In this document: piece by piece, positions 36,073 to 46,807 of the stretch
How the letters are laid out: every line of letters starts with the position of its first letter
Numbering within the stretch: position 1 is the first letter of the stretch
Source of the DNA: Pterobdella sp. o SKG-2022
Lineage: Eukaryota; Annelida; Clitellata; Hirudinida; Piscicolidae
Reading direction: 5' to 3'
Assembly (NCBI GenBank): GCA_964035795.1
Contig: OZ038323.1
Span: 10,410,291-10,474,290 of the forward strand
Length of the DNA: 64,000 nucleotides
Notes under the pieces: model-generated
What the model was told of the DNA's origin: nothing
What the model saw: the letters and a program-made list of their open reading frames with translations, nothing else
Database searches by the model: none
Position numbers and translations under genes: made by a program

Positions 36073-39000
36073 ATGTCAGCTGTATTCGGCATTCATTTTG
36101 GCACAACAACTTCCTGTATTACAGCCATAAAGGTTAGTTTTGATGTTATATTGCCATTATAATCTATTGCTTTCAAGTTAGTATCTCAGCATCACGATTA
36201 TAGCTGAATTATGATTATAAAGTTTAGAGTAAACAAGTTTTATACAAAGTTATGGTTTGATTTTATTTACACAGCTCGATAAATGTTTTCGATTATTCTC
36301 AGCAATAAATTTTAAAACACCGGTTTGTGTAAAAAATCTTCAAAAAACAAAGAAAATAAAAATAAATCTCCAGGATGGAAAACCACAAGTGCTAACAAAT
36401 GATGTAGGGGATCGTACAACTCCCTGCATTTTGACATACAACAATGGCGACATTGTGAGTGGATATTCATTCCAATAAATGCTATTAACCCTATCAAAAT
36501 TTTCTTCTATTGTTTATAAAAATCAGATAAACCAGTCTTGTATAGTTCACTTGATAATGTAAATTATTTCCATGAAAAACTTGTCTAGGTGTTTGATTTA
36601 ATTCATAATGAATGATTGATTTTTTAAAACATTCTAGTATTTTTTTCTATCAAAGGTAGTGGGGTTGCCAGCACGACAAAATATGATTCGTAACTTAAAT
36701 AACACCGTTGTAAATGTGAAACAATTGCTGGGTCGATCTTTTGAGGAAGCTTCTCAATTTGTGAATGATATCAAGGTTTGGAATATAAATAAACACATTT
36801 TAAAACTCATAACTCAAATAAAAAGAAATTTTTGTTTATGATTGTGTAAAAAGACTACTAGTAATAAACAATAACTAATTAAAATTTAATATTTAATTTA
36901 TTATTATTACTAACTTAATACCTTCTCAAATCATAGTTATTCATCACCATCAAGATATCAAATGTTGATGGTGAAGGAGTGATAGTACTGGGTGATGGAG
37001 CAGCCAAAAAGAACTTCAAACCTCAGCAAATAGCAACATTTATTTTCAATAAACTCATGGGTATTAATAATCATTTATGTAGCCAGATTGTGTACTCCAT
37101 TCATACAAAATTTTAAAAATTCTTTATAATCTTTTCTCTCTAGCTTAAATTATTCAACAAAAATTTAAAACTATGATATGAACAATTAAATTACAAACCT
37201 CAAATCAGATACAGCCAAAAGTTATAGTAAGCAGGATGAATACAAGGTAGTCATATCAGCACCTTCGTCTTTCACCCAGTCCCAAAAGGAAGCACTTGTG
37301 TGGGTAGTATTATGATTCATATATTGCGTTTATGGGAAATTAAAATATACTCATTAACCATACAACGTCTACCACCCTCAGCACTTCAGCTCAGAATGCA
37401 AACTTCACAGTTCTTCGACTTATCAACCAATCAGCATCACCCATTCTCGCATATAACATCCTATCAGAACCATCACCTTGGTATCTAACAGAATTTTTAA
37501 TTTGTGCTTCATCGTTTTTTCAGTGCTATATAGTTTTTAATTTTCGACCTTTATTTAAAACAAAAGCAGATTTGAACTTTAATTCACAATGGTTGATTCT
37601 TCTCAGTACACATAATATAAAAACTAAACTCAACGAAATTGGCATCTCTTAGCACAGTGCTGGTGTTGAGGGTGGGAGGATGCACAGCAGATGCTTCCGT
37701 CTTCAGGATAGTATCAGGTTCTTTTATGTTACATAGTTATCATCTTTATTTTAAAATAGATCTACTTAACCAAGAAAACAACCTTAATAAACAATAAAAA
37801 ACGCCATAAAACCATTGTTAATACCATACCACATAACAAATCAAATTAACACCATCACAAAACCACACAGGCACATGTTCTCCATTGGCTCACAAGGAGG
37901 ACAACAAATTAGGAGGTCGTGTGCTTGATCAACTCATCATCAGCCTTCTTGTCAATGAATTTAAAAGGTGCACAACAAAAATATTTATTAGATTTTTATT
38001 AGCCTTTGGCTTCGGCCCATATAGCTCAGGGGAAAGCATTAGACTAATTATCTAAAGTTACTGGGATAGATCCCGCGTGGGCCGACAATTAGCACCTGGT
38101 CCACAGTATTTTTGCTACATTAAATTTGTAGCAAGAGCTTTGATCTGAGGAAAAGCACTTTATAAATACCACATTACATTACATAAATTTGGTTATCTGA
38201 ATGGTTAATTCTGTATAGTGTATCAATCAAGTCCATTAATATATACTTCATGGGTTCCTAAAATGCTATATAAATACTCATTTCCTGTTATACACACTCT
38301 TCAATGATTGTACACACAGAAAGAATAAGCTAGACTGCAGTGAAAACAAGCGCTCAATGTTCAAACTGCACCAAGCAGCAGAGGAGTGCAAGAAGGTGCT
38401 CTCCAACCCTTCAAACAGTACAGCCCCATGCCATGTAGAGTCCCTGTATGAGGGACACGACTTCAGTCACTCGTTGTCGCAGTTAAGACTGCAGAGTTTG
38501 TCATCATCATTTGCCTCCTCCATTGTGTCTCTGTGTCGTGGTGTTCTGAGTCAAGCTGCTTTGGATGTGGTTGATAAGGTGCTGGTGGGTTTTTTATAGG
38601 GAGGTTGTTTTTGAGATGAAATATAAGTTTATGAAGTAACAGTTCACCTATTAATCAATCAATTAAATTGTTTTCAAAATTTCTTTGACCAGGGATTGGG
38701 CCTTTATAATAAGAAAAACGAGCAAAATATGATAAAAGAATAATTAGAATATTAGCATAACGCTATTATGAAAGGACAGACATGGTGATGGTTGTAACCT
38801 CAACTCTTCAGGTGGTGTTGGTGGGAGGGATGTCAAACACAACATTCCTCTCTCAGAAGATCAAGTCTGTATTCTCATCCAGTGAAGTACTCTGCCACAT
38901 TGACCCATCTCACACCATATCTATAGGAAATGCTTTGCAGGTGGGTATCATTGCTTATTTGGTAGTTGATGAAGAATATCAAACATTAAATCAGCATAAA

Positions 39001-39997
39001 CTTTGAATGAGTCACACAATAATAGAGAATACTCACAAATTGATGTGACACTTATTAATAATATCTTTCATAATGCTGTATTTGATATCCATTGGAATAG
39101 GCTTCAAACACTAGCAATCATGTTGTTTTCAGGCACAGGTTCTGAATGTCAAGCATTCTCAACAGTCACAAACATTGTCTCTGCCCTGTCTCAATAACAA
39201 CATCATTCTAAAGGTAGTCTTTGTTCGTTTACACATTCTTGTAGTCATAACTCTCAGCTATTGAGTTGACGCCCTTATGTTGATACTAGTTTAGCTCCCC
39301 TTCCCCACACTCCTTCAGACAGCAGAATGCCAACAAGTACTGTTTGCCAAAGGGACCATACTCCCATTGAAAAAACAACTCCACTTTAAACTCTCTTCCT
39401 CCCAAGAATCCGCCATTTTAAATTTTTTTGAAGCTTCTGATGTCACAAAAAATATGGACCTTGATCGCGAGTCGCTCAAAGCCCTCTTCAGCGTCAGTAT
39501 CATTTTTAGTTATCATCGTTATATACCTTTTCATCAGTCCAGTTTTCAGATATCATGTGGTAAACTGATAGTTATAGTGTGATGACTAATATATGGACTT
39601 TAAATCTTGCTTTCATCTGTATTGTTTGGCTCTTAAAAGAACATAGGATTTCACAATTGAATGAGAACTCAACTAAAAATGTCATTTTGATTGGTCATTG
39701 AAGGTTCCTTTGGAGAAAATTCACAACAACACTATTGACACGACTTTCCATTTCAGACAGTTTGTTGTGTGATTTCGTTTGCCTTGTTTGTTCACCTTGT
39801 CTGTCTGTTATGTTTTTGTCCGTTTTTTTGTAGAATATGATTTAAACACATTTTTAAATATTTTAATTTTAGAAATAACTTGTGTCTGACCGACCAATTA
39901 CAGCGACGGAAGTCTCCACGTGACGTGCATCAGTGGTGATGTCAAACAAGACGTAGTTGTAGAGTCATGCAAGCTCTCTCCTCAGCCAGTCTCCTAA
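36073..39997 (+). CDS. HSPA14: HSPA14-type Hsp70-like protein (Ssz1/Hsp70L1)
   Basis: Cytosolic ribosome-associated Hsp70 relative, usually paired with a zuotin/DNAJC2 J-protein. About a dozen exons: MSAVFGIHFGTTTSCITAIK (36073-36132), DGKPQVLTNDVGDRTTPCIL (36374-36454), VVGLPARQNMIRNLNNTVVN (36656-36775), 36937-37060, DTAKSYSKQDEYKVVISAPS (from 37209), VLRLINQSASPILAYNILSE (about 37400), VLRVGGCTADASVFRIV (about 37655), KEDNKLGGRVLDQLIISLL (about 37900), HVESLYEGHDFSHSLSQLRL (about 38430), VVLVGGMSNTTFLSQKI (about 38812), then a short substrate-binding region ending DGSLHVTCISGDVKQDVV and TAA 39995-39997. No C-terminal EEVD and a truncated substrate domain, as usual for HSPA14. VVLVGGMSN and SLYEGxDF support this over canonical Hsp70. 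Confidence 0.9.
38014..38187 (+). mobile_element. tRNA-derived SINE in HSPA14 intron
   Basis: The head (38014-38083) folds as a tRNA: acceptor arms GGCCCAT/GTGGGCC, D-arm AGCTCAGGGG (A box), anticodon stem TTAGA/TCTAA with loop CTAATTA (anticodon AAT, Ile-like), and B-box-like GGATAGATCCC. The body follows to a 3' end with AAAGCACTTTATAAATACC and an ATTAC-type short repeat. The extra non-tRNA body and simple-repeat tail make a SINE more likely than a functional tRNA. Confidence 0.75.
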
Positions 39998-40713
39998 CCA
40001 CTCACTCGCTCTTATCGCTTCTTCATCATTAACTTGAGATTCATTTATAGCATTTTTATTACCCTTCTTCAAATAGAAGTTAATAAATATCAAAAATAGG
40101 TTTGAGTTTGGGGTTCGTATACAAATTGATGGTGGGAATGTTTTGCATAAAGCATCATTCAGCTTCTTTATGCCGACTTTGTGATATCGTGTTTCAGCTG
40201 AAATTAGCAAAAGTTTCATTTATATTAAACCATTAGCAACAAGTGTATCAAGAATAACAGATCGCCCAATTAGGAAAGCATTCTAAAACGCATCTTCATG
40301 TTTGTTTAATGATCAACAGGGGTAAAGGTATACTGAATACATGGGGTTTTCTAAATAAAAATCTGAATTGAACCAAACTAGAAATAATATGGTTTGAAAA
40401 ATTGCAGTATATAAAATGAAATTAATTTTTCAATATGACAACATAACGTAAATGTTTTTAAGTAATTTCTAAACAAAATTTCAAACAACAAGTAAAATAA
40501 CTAAGATTCTTGATAATAATCCATTTTATGATTGATTAAATTTAAACCTTCGACAAAAAATGAACGGTAAAATTTTTTCTAAGAACTGCCCTAAAAATGC
40601 ACCATCTAAGGTTTAAGTGATTATCGATATATTCATAAAATATTAGTATTTTGATGACAAATACATTTTTGTGGCGTAGTACGTTTGAAAGTTAATTTAA
40701 GAAAATATTACAG
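39998..40713. other. Intergenic upstream of the tandem family
   Basis: AT-rich spacer after HSPA14; may hold the promoter and a first noncoding or ATG-bearing exon of family copy 1. No coding frame recognised. Confidence 0.45.
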
Positions 40714-41567
40714 CTGGCAACAAAAGGCACTAGGACCAGAACAGGGTCACTGGCAAGCCGGAAAGCCTCGAATATAAAAAGTCATTACAGTAGTTAAAAA
40801 TTTTACGTTTAAATTTTAACACTATCATTTTATATAAAAATTTTGTAGCTGAGAAGAGAGGCAGGAAATGGCGAAGAGGGAAGGAGGTGGGGGAAGATTC
40901 TTTTTTCCTTACCCCTTCGAGATACCTCTACTTCAACAACAATGCTAATTTTTGTGATTGGAAAAGTCCTCCAAAAACTGTTGAAAGTGATGATGCTGAA
41001 AGTTCTATGGCGAGGGAAAAGAAAAGATCTTCTTCACTTACTAGCTTTTTGAAATTTAATAAAATGCTCCCTTCAAGAAAGAAAAAAGCAAAAAAACTTG
41101 AAACTTTTATTGAAAGTGATAGTGAGATTGCTGGTGAGATGAGTTCTGACCTGCCAAAACAAAATAGGCATTTTTTGACATCCACACCCTTCACCTCACA
41201 AGACCGTGAAAGATTGAGTCCAGTGAGAGCAAGGAAGCAGCCATCAACTCCAAAACCACCATCAAACTTTGAAGTGCTTTTAATGACGGAGGAAGAACAA
41301 AGAGAACAAAAAAACAAGTACAGAAAAGACCTTATGAACCACTATTTTGGTTTGAAAAAAGTTCATGGCTGGAATGACAGTTCATCATCATCATCATCTG
41401 AAGACGAACAAAACATAACTGTAGTTTCTCCGATAACTGAAAGATCTGAATCTTCATCAAGTTCTCCACGCTCACCTTTTAGTAGATTAAACTTTTCAAA
41501 ATCTCGAAGTCGTCTCACTGATGGTCTGCGTAGAGTATTTCGGAGAAGACGATTAGCAGATGATTAA
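40714..41567 (+). CDS. Tandem family copy 1 (unknown basic protein)
   Basis: Unrecognised. Exon 40714-40780 (KGTRTRTGSLASRKASNIKK, no ATG; an acceptor attacag directly precedes it) joins in phase 1 to 40849-41567. The second exon begins EKRGRKWRRGKEVGEDSFFL, shares RYLYFNNNANF with its neighbours, then diverges: Lys/Ser-rich, TSTPFTSQDRERLSPVRARK, SSSSSSSEDE, and an Arg-rich end (RRVFRRRRLADD). The TP/SP plus basic residue sites look like CDK targets. The start is unresolved: an ATG at 40887 would remove the basic block. The composition suggests a nuclear protein. Confidence 0.55.
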
Positions 41568-41954
41568 AACATCCCAATGGATCTGCGACATAATTAACTT
41601 TTTTGAATAAATCGTAAAACTTTTATAACTCATAAAAACACATTGATAGAATAAAAAAAAATTTCCCAATAAAACACCAAATTTATAGAATTTCATTTTA
41701 AAAAACGTTTTATTTACGAAATCCACGTTGGTGGTGTGAAAAACAATTTTTGAAAAGTATCATTATAAATAGCTTATTTCAGGTATTTAAACTTATTTCA
41801 TTCTTTCATCCTTAATCATAGCTCAAAAAAATGTGCTTTTAGTTTTAAACTGGTCTTTCCATGTTATGACAGACTGTAAGCCACACGAAAAATGAGTTGG
41901 GGAAATTTTAATTGCCGTACTTACAATTGCGTACAACTTGATTTATTTCAGACG
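41568..41954. other. Spacer between family copies 1 and 2
   Basis: AT-rich; a probable 5'UTR acceptor (tatttcag) just before 41952 suggests a noncoding first exon for copy 2 in this spacer. Confidence 0.45.
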
Positions 41955-42909
41955 ATGACTAGAGGTCGAGACATCAGATCAAAGTCTGTAGCGAGTAGGA
42001 GATATTCTGATAGAAAAAGTTAATATGGTTCTAAATTGTTTTCCATTTAAAAATTTTATAATGGTTTTTATATAATTAATTATTAAATTTTTGAATAAAG
42101 ACGCAGCTGAGAGGAGAGACAGAAGACGTCAGAGAGTAGCAAGAGAGGTAGTGGATAATTATGATTCTATCTTCCTTTCTCATCCAAGACACCCCTACTT
42201 CAACAACAACGCTAACATCATAGATCTTGACCATGAAGGCTTCGCTTCTCCCAGTGACATCATTGAAGACCCGCCAATATCTGGCTTCGACCCTTCGAGT
42301 CCTAAAGTAAACGATCGGTGGTACGTGATGTCCACACCCATAAAAGAAGACAAAAACAGATTGGCTGTGTCGTTTCGGGAGTATGCAAAACAATTTAAAA
42401 ATTCGCGCTCAAAAGTTGTATTACCTCCTCCTGTTGGGACACGAAAGTTAATCCTCCCAAGAAGATACAAGTTTGACACCAGTTCCGATGAATCAGATAT
42501 CCCAAGCAAATCTCTCAAACCACCTAAGCCCCTCATAAACCTAAACCCTCCTGTTAGGACCAGAAAGTTAATTTTCCCAAGAAGAATACATTTCACCAGC
42601 AGCTTCGACGAATCAGAGCTTCCAAGCAAACCTCTTGAACCCCTTGAGCCTAATAATCAGCCACCCATAAACCCAATTCCTCCTGTTAGGACCAGAAAGT
42701 TAATCTTCCCAAGAAGATTTAACTTTGCCAGCAGCTCTGGAGGGTTAAATTCTTCAAACAGTTTTCCTAAATCTTCTCAGCTCTGTGATAAGATGCTCTT
42801 GTTGGATCAGCCAATGCCTTCTGCGACGCCCCTCACAGAACAATCCAAACCACATTTTATGCACAATTTCAGAAAAAAGATTTTGCCATCAAACTTTATT
42901 AGAAAATGA
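41955..42909 (+). CDS. Tandem family copy 2 (unknown, internal repeats)
   Basis: Unrecognised. Exon 1 41955-42018 (MTRGRDIRSKSVASRRYSDR) joins in phase 1 to 42107-42909. Family blocks in order: basic AERRDRRRQRV, EVVDNYDSIFLSHPRHPYF with NNNANIIDLD, ISGFDPSSPKVNDRWYVM, STPIKEDKNRL. The C-terminal half holds three copies of a unit of about 40 residues around TRKLI(L/F)PRR..F, each with a preceding PPV and a following Ser/Asp-rich part (42425, 42548, 42683). STPIK fits the CDK consensus S/T-P-x-K. A predicted nuclear or cytoskeletal role is inference only. Confidence 0.65.
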
Positions 42910-43512
42910 AATGAAACTTTGGAAATCAATAAAAATATTTTCGTTTAATATGACATTGAAATTCTTTTAAGAAAAAAACTTGGATTTAATGTCTAACGAA
43001 GTTTGAATAAGTGAGTTATAGAGTTTTAATATAGCATTAAGAGTGAATACATATAATGATCGAAAAATTCTAAAATAGGCTTTTTTTTAACCAAAGACGT
43101 ATTATTTACGAAAGCCATTAAAGCAGTCGAACACAACGAGAAACAAATATAAAGCTAGTAAAATTTCTCACATTTGATGTTTATTCCTGAAAGCTTTATA
43201 GAATTTTTGACTAGAACCTATTAAATAAACTAATTTCAACTGAACTAAGATTAAATTATGAACTTATATAATGACTTGAACTGATCAACATCAAACGAAA
43301 TGATTCTAAAATTTATTATCATGAGTTTTACTGTTGTGTATGAGATTATTGTCCTAGTATTTATATGTACCAGTGTCTTGAGTGTCCTCCTGACAAACGC
43401 ATATAACACCTGATATGAAAAACATTGTTTTATATGCTATTCTGCACGAATGATATGTTCCTAATTAATAATTAAATGTAAATTGTTCCTTCGGGAATGT
43501 TCGTTTCAGACG
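42910..43512. other. Spacer between family copies 2 and 3
   Basis: AT-rich, no open frame of note; a probable acceptor (tcgtttcag) at its end suggests a 5'UTR intron for copy 3. Confidence 0.45.
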
Positions 43513-44269
43513 ATGGTCAAAGGAACCAGATCAAAATCTGTGGCGAGTAGGAGGTGTTCTGCTAGAGGAAGTTAATATAATTTTAAATTTTTATTATATT
43601 CAAAAAAAGTTTTTTTTTGAAAGCCTACAAAAGGTTATTGTTAAAATACTGCTTTAGACAATCAATTAGCAAAAAGTTAACAATTTTGTTAAATGATATT
43701 TTTTTGCTGTTTTTGCATTTGTTTTGCACGATATAATATTTAAGCATTAACACGGTGCAGTTGAGATGAGAGGCAGTAAACGGCAGAAAGTTCCAAGAGA
43801 GACAGTGGATGCTTATGATTCTTTCTTCCTTCCTCCCTCCAGGCACCCCTACTTCAACAACAACGCTAACATCATAGACCTCGACAACGAGGGCTTAGCT
43901 TCTCCCAGTGACATCATTGGAGACCCACCAATATCTGGCTTTGACCCTTTGAGTCCCAAAACAAACGATCGATGGATTGTTATGTCTACTCCCATTAAAG
44001 AAGATAAAAACAGCTTGAATGTAACTTTTCAAAAGTATAGAACCCCAAGATGAAGAAGACCAAGAAAAAGGTTGTTTGAGGATTTGCCTAGTACCAGAGA
44101 CGAACTTGATCAAGTACTAAAAGTAGAATATGACCGACAGAAAACCAAAGATCGCCGACTGAAACGATTGCGAACATTTGCAAGAGCCTTGAATGAACTT
44201 CTTTGTTTCCGCCGTGGAAGGAGTAGCACATTCGACCAAGAACGCTTAATAGATAATCTCGAGACTTGA
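43513..44269 (+). pseudogene. Tandem family copy 3, interrupted by in-frame TGA
   Basis: Exon 1 43513-43570 (MVKGTRSKSVASRRCSARG) joins in phase 1 to an exon starting at 43761. Closest to copy 2: VDAYDSFFLPPSRHPYFNNN, then ISGFDPLSPKTNDRWIVMST, PIKEDKNSLNVTFQKY. A TGA at 44051-44053 follows RTPR. The same frame then stays open to 44269 (RRPRKRLFEDLPSTRDELDQ onward, with LLCFRRGRSS near the end), and that end resembles the Cys-Phe-Arg-Arg end of copy 4. The TGA is one transition from CGA (Arg). It is either a recent pseudogene, a shortened functional protein, a readthrough case or an assembly error. Confidence 0.6.
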
Positions 44270-45168
44270 TCAGCTGCAGTAAACTCATACAGAAACGAAT
44301 CTGAATATTTATAACATAGTTTTAAAACATGAAAAAGTTTCTTCAGCTTTGTATTTATAATATATCAAAGAGCCGAAATGTATTCATAACTATTCCAAAA
44401 TTAAACTTCATTTTTCTAAACAAAACACTTACCACAGTTAGGTTTAAACAAATACATTCTGAACTAGTATTAATTTTTATACCTTTCCTATAAGTATAAC
44501 CTGTGTTATTGAAATTCAACTTAAGTAGTTTGACAAGACATCATTGAGAGCAGGGGAAGGGTGGTGTTGAAGGGATGCGTTGTGGAATCAAAAGCTGCTA
44601 TTCACATTGCTTAACAAAAATTGAAATAACAATAGAAGATGGTGATGATGGTTTCAAAAGGATCTCAAGCATTTTGAAATATGAAGCTATCTTTTCTACA
44701 GACAAAAATAGATAAATAACGAAATTTTAAAAATTCATTTTTATACTGAAAACATTTTCAAATAAATGACGTATTGTTTTTAAGATCAAAGTTGATATTA
44801 AACTAAATCCTTCTAAGACAAGAAACTTATTTTTAACAACGACAAATGGTAAATGATTGAATACAACTGATCTAATAGAATGTCCGAATAAAAATGTGAG
44901 GATTGAAAAGATGCTGAGAATGATAATGCTAATTTTACAACCATTATGCATTAGTTTTCTAAGCAAAACTGCGTAAAAGCATCAACAAAAAAATAAGTTG
45001 TAAAAATGCTATTATAGTAAGGTATTTTGAACAAAATCCGCAGCGGATTATGGATCCCAGCTGACGCATTCTGGATGAAACATGCGCATTGAGCCGCCAA
45101 TATAAATTCAAATCATTTAGTATTTTCAGTTTTCATTCTATAAAAAAGCATTTTTTTGATTTAAGAAA
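44270..45168. other. Spacer between family copies 3 and 4
   Basis: AT-rich spacer. A minus-strand open frame at 44727-44966 is hydrophobic but background-like and was not called. Confidence 0.45.
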
Positions 45169-45903
45169 ATGAATAGAGACCGTGTGACCAGATCAAAATC
45201 TATTATTGGGGAAAGGTATTCAGCTAAAAAAAGTAAATAATATGTTTATAGAGCTTTTAAAAAAGTATTTTCCATTTGTAATTAATTTTTTTGAAAAAAT
45301 TTGATAAAAAAACAATCGATTTCTTCAGTTGAGAGAAGAGGCAGGCCATGGCGGAGAGTTTCAAGAAAGGCAATGGATGCTTATGAGGATTTCTTCTTTC
45401 CGCATCCCAGAAAACCAAATTTAAACAACAGCGCCAACTTTGAAAACAATGAAAATTGGGCAGACCCTTTAAATGAAGTTGTTATAGACCCGCCGAGATC
45501 TCTTTATGACATCGACAGTCCAAAATCCAACGATCCTTGGTTCGTCATGTCTACTCCCATAAAAAGAGATAAAAACCGATTGAATGTCACCTTTCAAGAT
45601 TATCCACGTTTTGAAACTAAAGCAAAAAGACCTCATATGTTTGACTTGTCTACGTTCAATAGAAGACCTTCCAGAATGTCCTTTGACTTCCCTGAAGACT
45701 TAACTAACCTAGATAACCTTGAAATGTGTACACTCTATTCCACGTTGCCTAACTTTCGATTAAGTCTGAATCAGTTAAGAAATTTGGAAGAATCATCTGT
45801 AAACTTGATAAGATCTTGTTTTAGCTTCCTTAGGAGAATCATCTGCTGTTTCCGTAGAGAAGCAGAAGATGAAATCGAACTTGTGGGAGCAGAACAAGTG
45901 TAA
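45169..45903 (+). CDS. Tandem family copy 4 (unknown)
   Basis: Exon 1 45169-45232 (MNRDRVTRSKSIIGERYSAK) joins in phase 1 to 45329-45903. Family blocks: IERRGRPWRRVSRKAMDAYE, FFFPHPRKPNLNNSANF, YDIDSPKSNDPWFVMSTPIK, RDKNRLNVTFQDY. A Leu-rich C-terminal part ends FSFLRRIICCFRREAEDEIE. More divergent from copies 2 and 3 than they are from each other. A long AAT microsatellite begins 8 bases after the stop. Function unknown. Confidence 0.65.
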
Positions 45904-45910
45904 TGTATTA

Positions 45911-46078
<168 letters not shown>

Positions 46079-46257
46079 CTTTATTGAATTATTTTTTTAT
46101 TTTTCATTGAATATCTTCTTTATATTAACAAAATTAAAAGAATTTATTTTTTCGAATGACGTTTAACATTCAAAATACTTCAAAAAAAAACTACCTAAAA
46201 AAAAATAACAGATTTAGGAGCAAATAAGCCTATCAGTTTCAATGACATTTTCCAAAT

Positions 46258-46443
46258 ATGGAAATTGTTCCGATCTTTTCAAAGCAATCCTGGCAGAAAG
46301 GCTTGGGAGAAGTGGATGATTATGATTCCTTTGTCGCCCAAAACACTCCAGCAAATAATAGCACTGAATCAAACGAAGAATATGATGGGAATGAAAATTT
46401 TTATAAAAAAGTATCTTCAACGTGTGATGGCAGTTTTTCCTAA
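46258..46443 (+). pseudogene. Degenerate fifth family copy (relic)
   Basis: The frame GLGEVDDYDSFVAQNTPANN matches the family start (VAREVVDNYDSIFL, REVVD/YDSF pattern), also visible at DNA level around gtggatgattatgattcctt. No FNNNAN or STPIK block follows, no TRSKS exon was seen upstream, and the frame ends early. A decayed duplicate is the simplest reading. Confidence 0.45.
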
Positions 46444-46807
46444 ATGAAAATGTTGATGCAGACTTGGAAGAAATAGCTTAAGACCTACCCCATACTGTCC
46501 CTAAAAATTCATTTTTGAAAGATCGAATCGTTCCGATAATATTTTATTTTTTTAGTTATCTTATCAGACATCAAGTAGAATAATTTTTCCTTTTTTAAAC
46601 TAACGTTTAGTGATTAAAAGAGTGATTTTATTTTCTATTGTAGTGTTAATTATCCCAAAAATTCAAAATACATCAAATTTTTAAAAAAGACGAAATAGAT
46701 AAGAGAGATTGAATTGAGTTAACTTTTAAAAAGATAACTAGCACGTTCAAACAAGAAAGACTCAATTATAAATTCTCTGAAATTGTAACATTTAAAACAT
46801 TAATACC

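Noticed and set aside
38014..38083. Functional tRNA-Ile(AAT) gene
   Set aside because: The B box deviates (GGATAGATCCC), and the head is fused to a SINE body with a repeat tail.
40714..45903. Tandem family as PCLAF- or sororin-like cell-cycle proteins
   Set aside because: A basic TRSKS start and TP sites are suggestive, but no PIP box, KEN box or FGF motif was seen, so no assignment was made.
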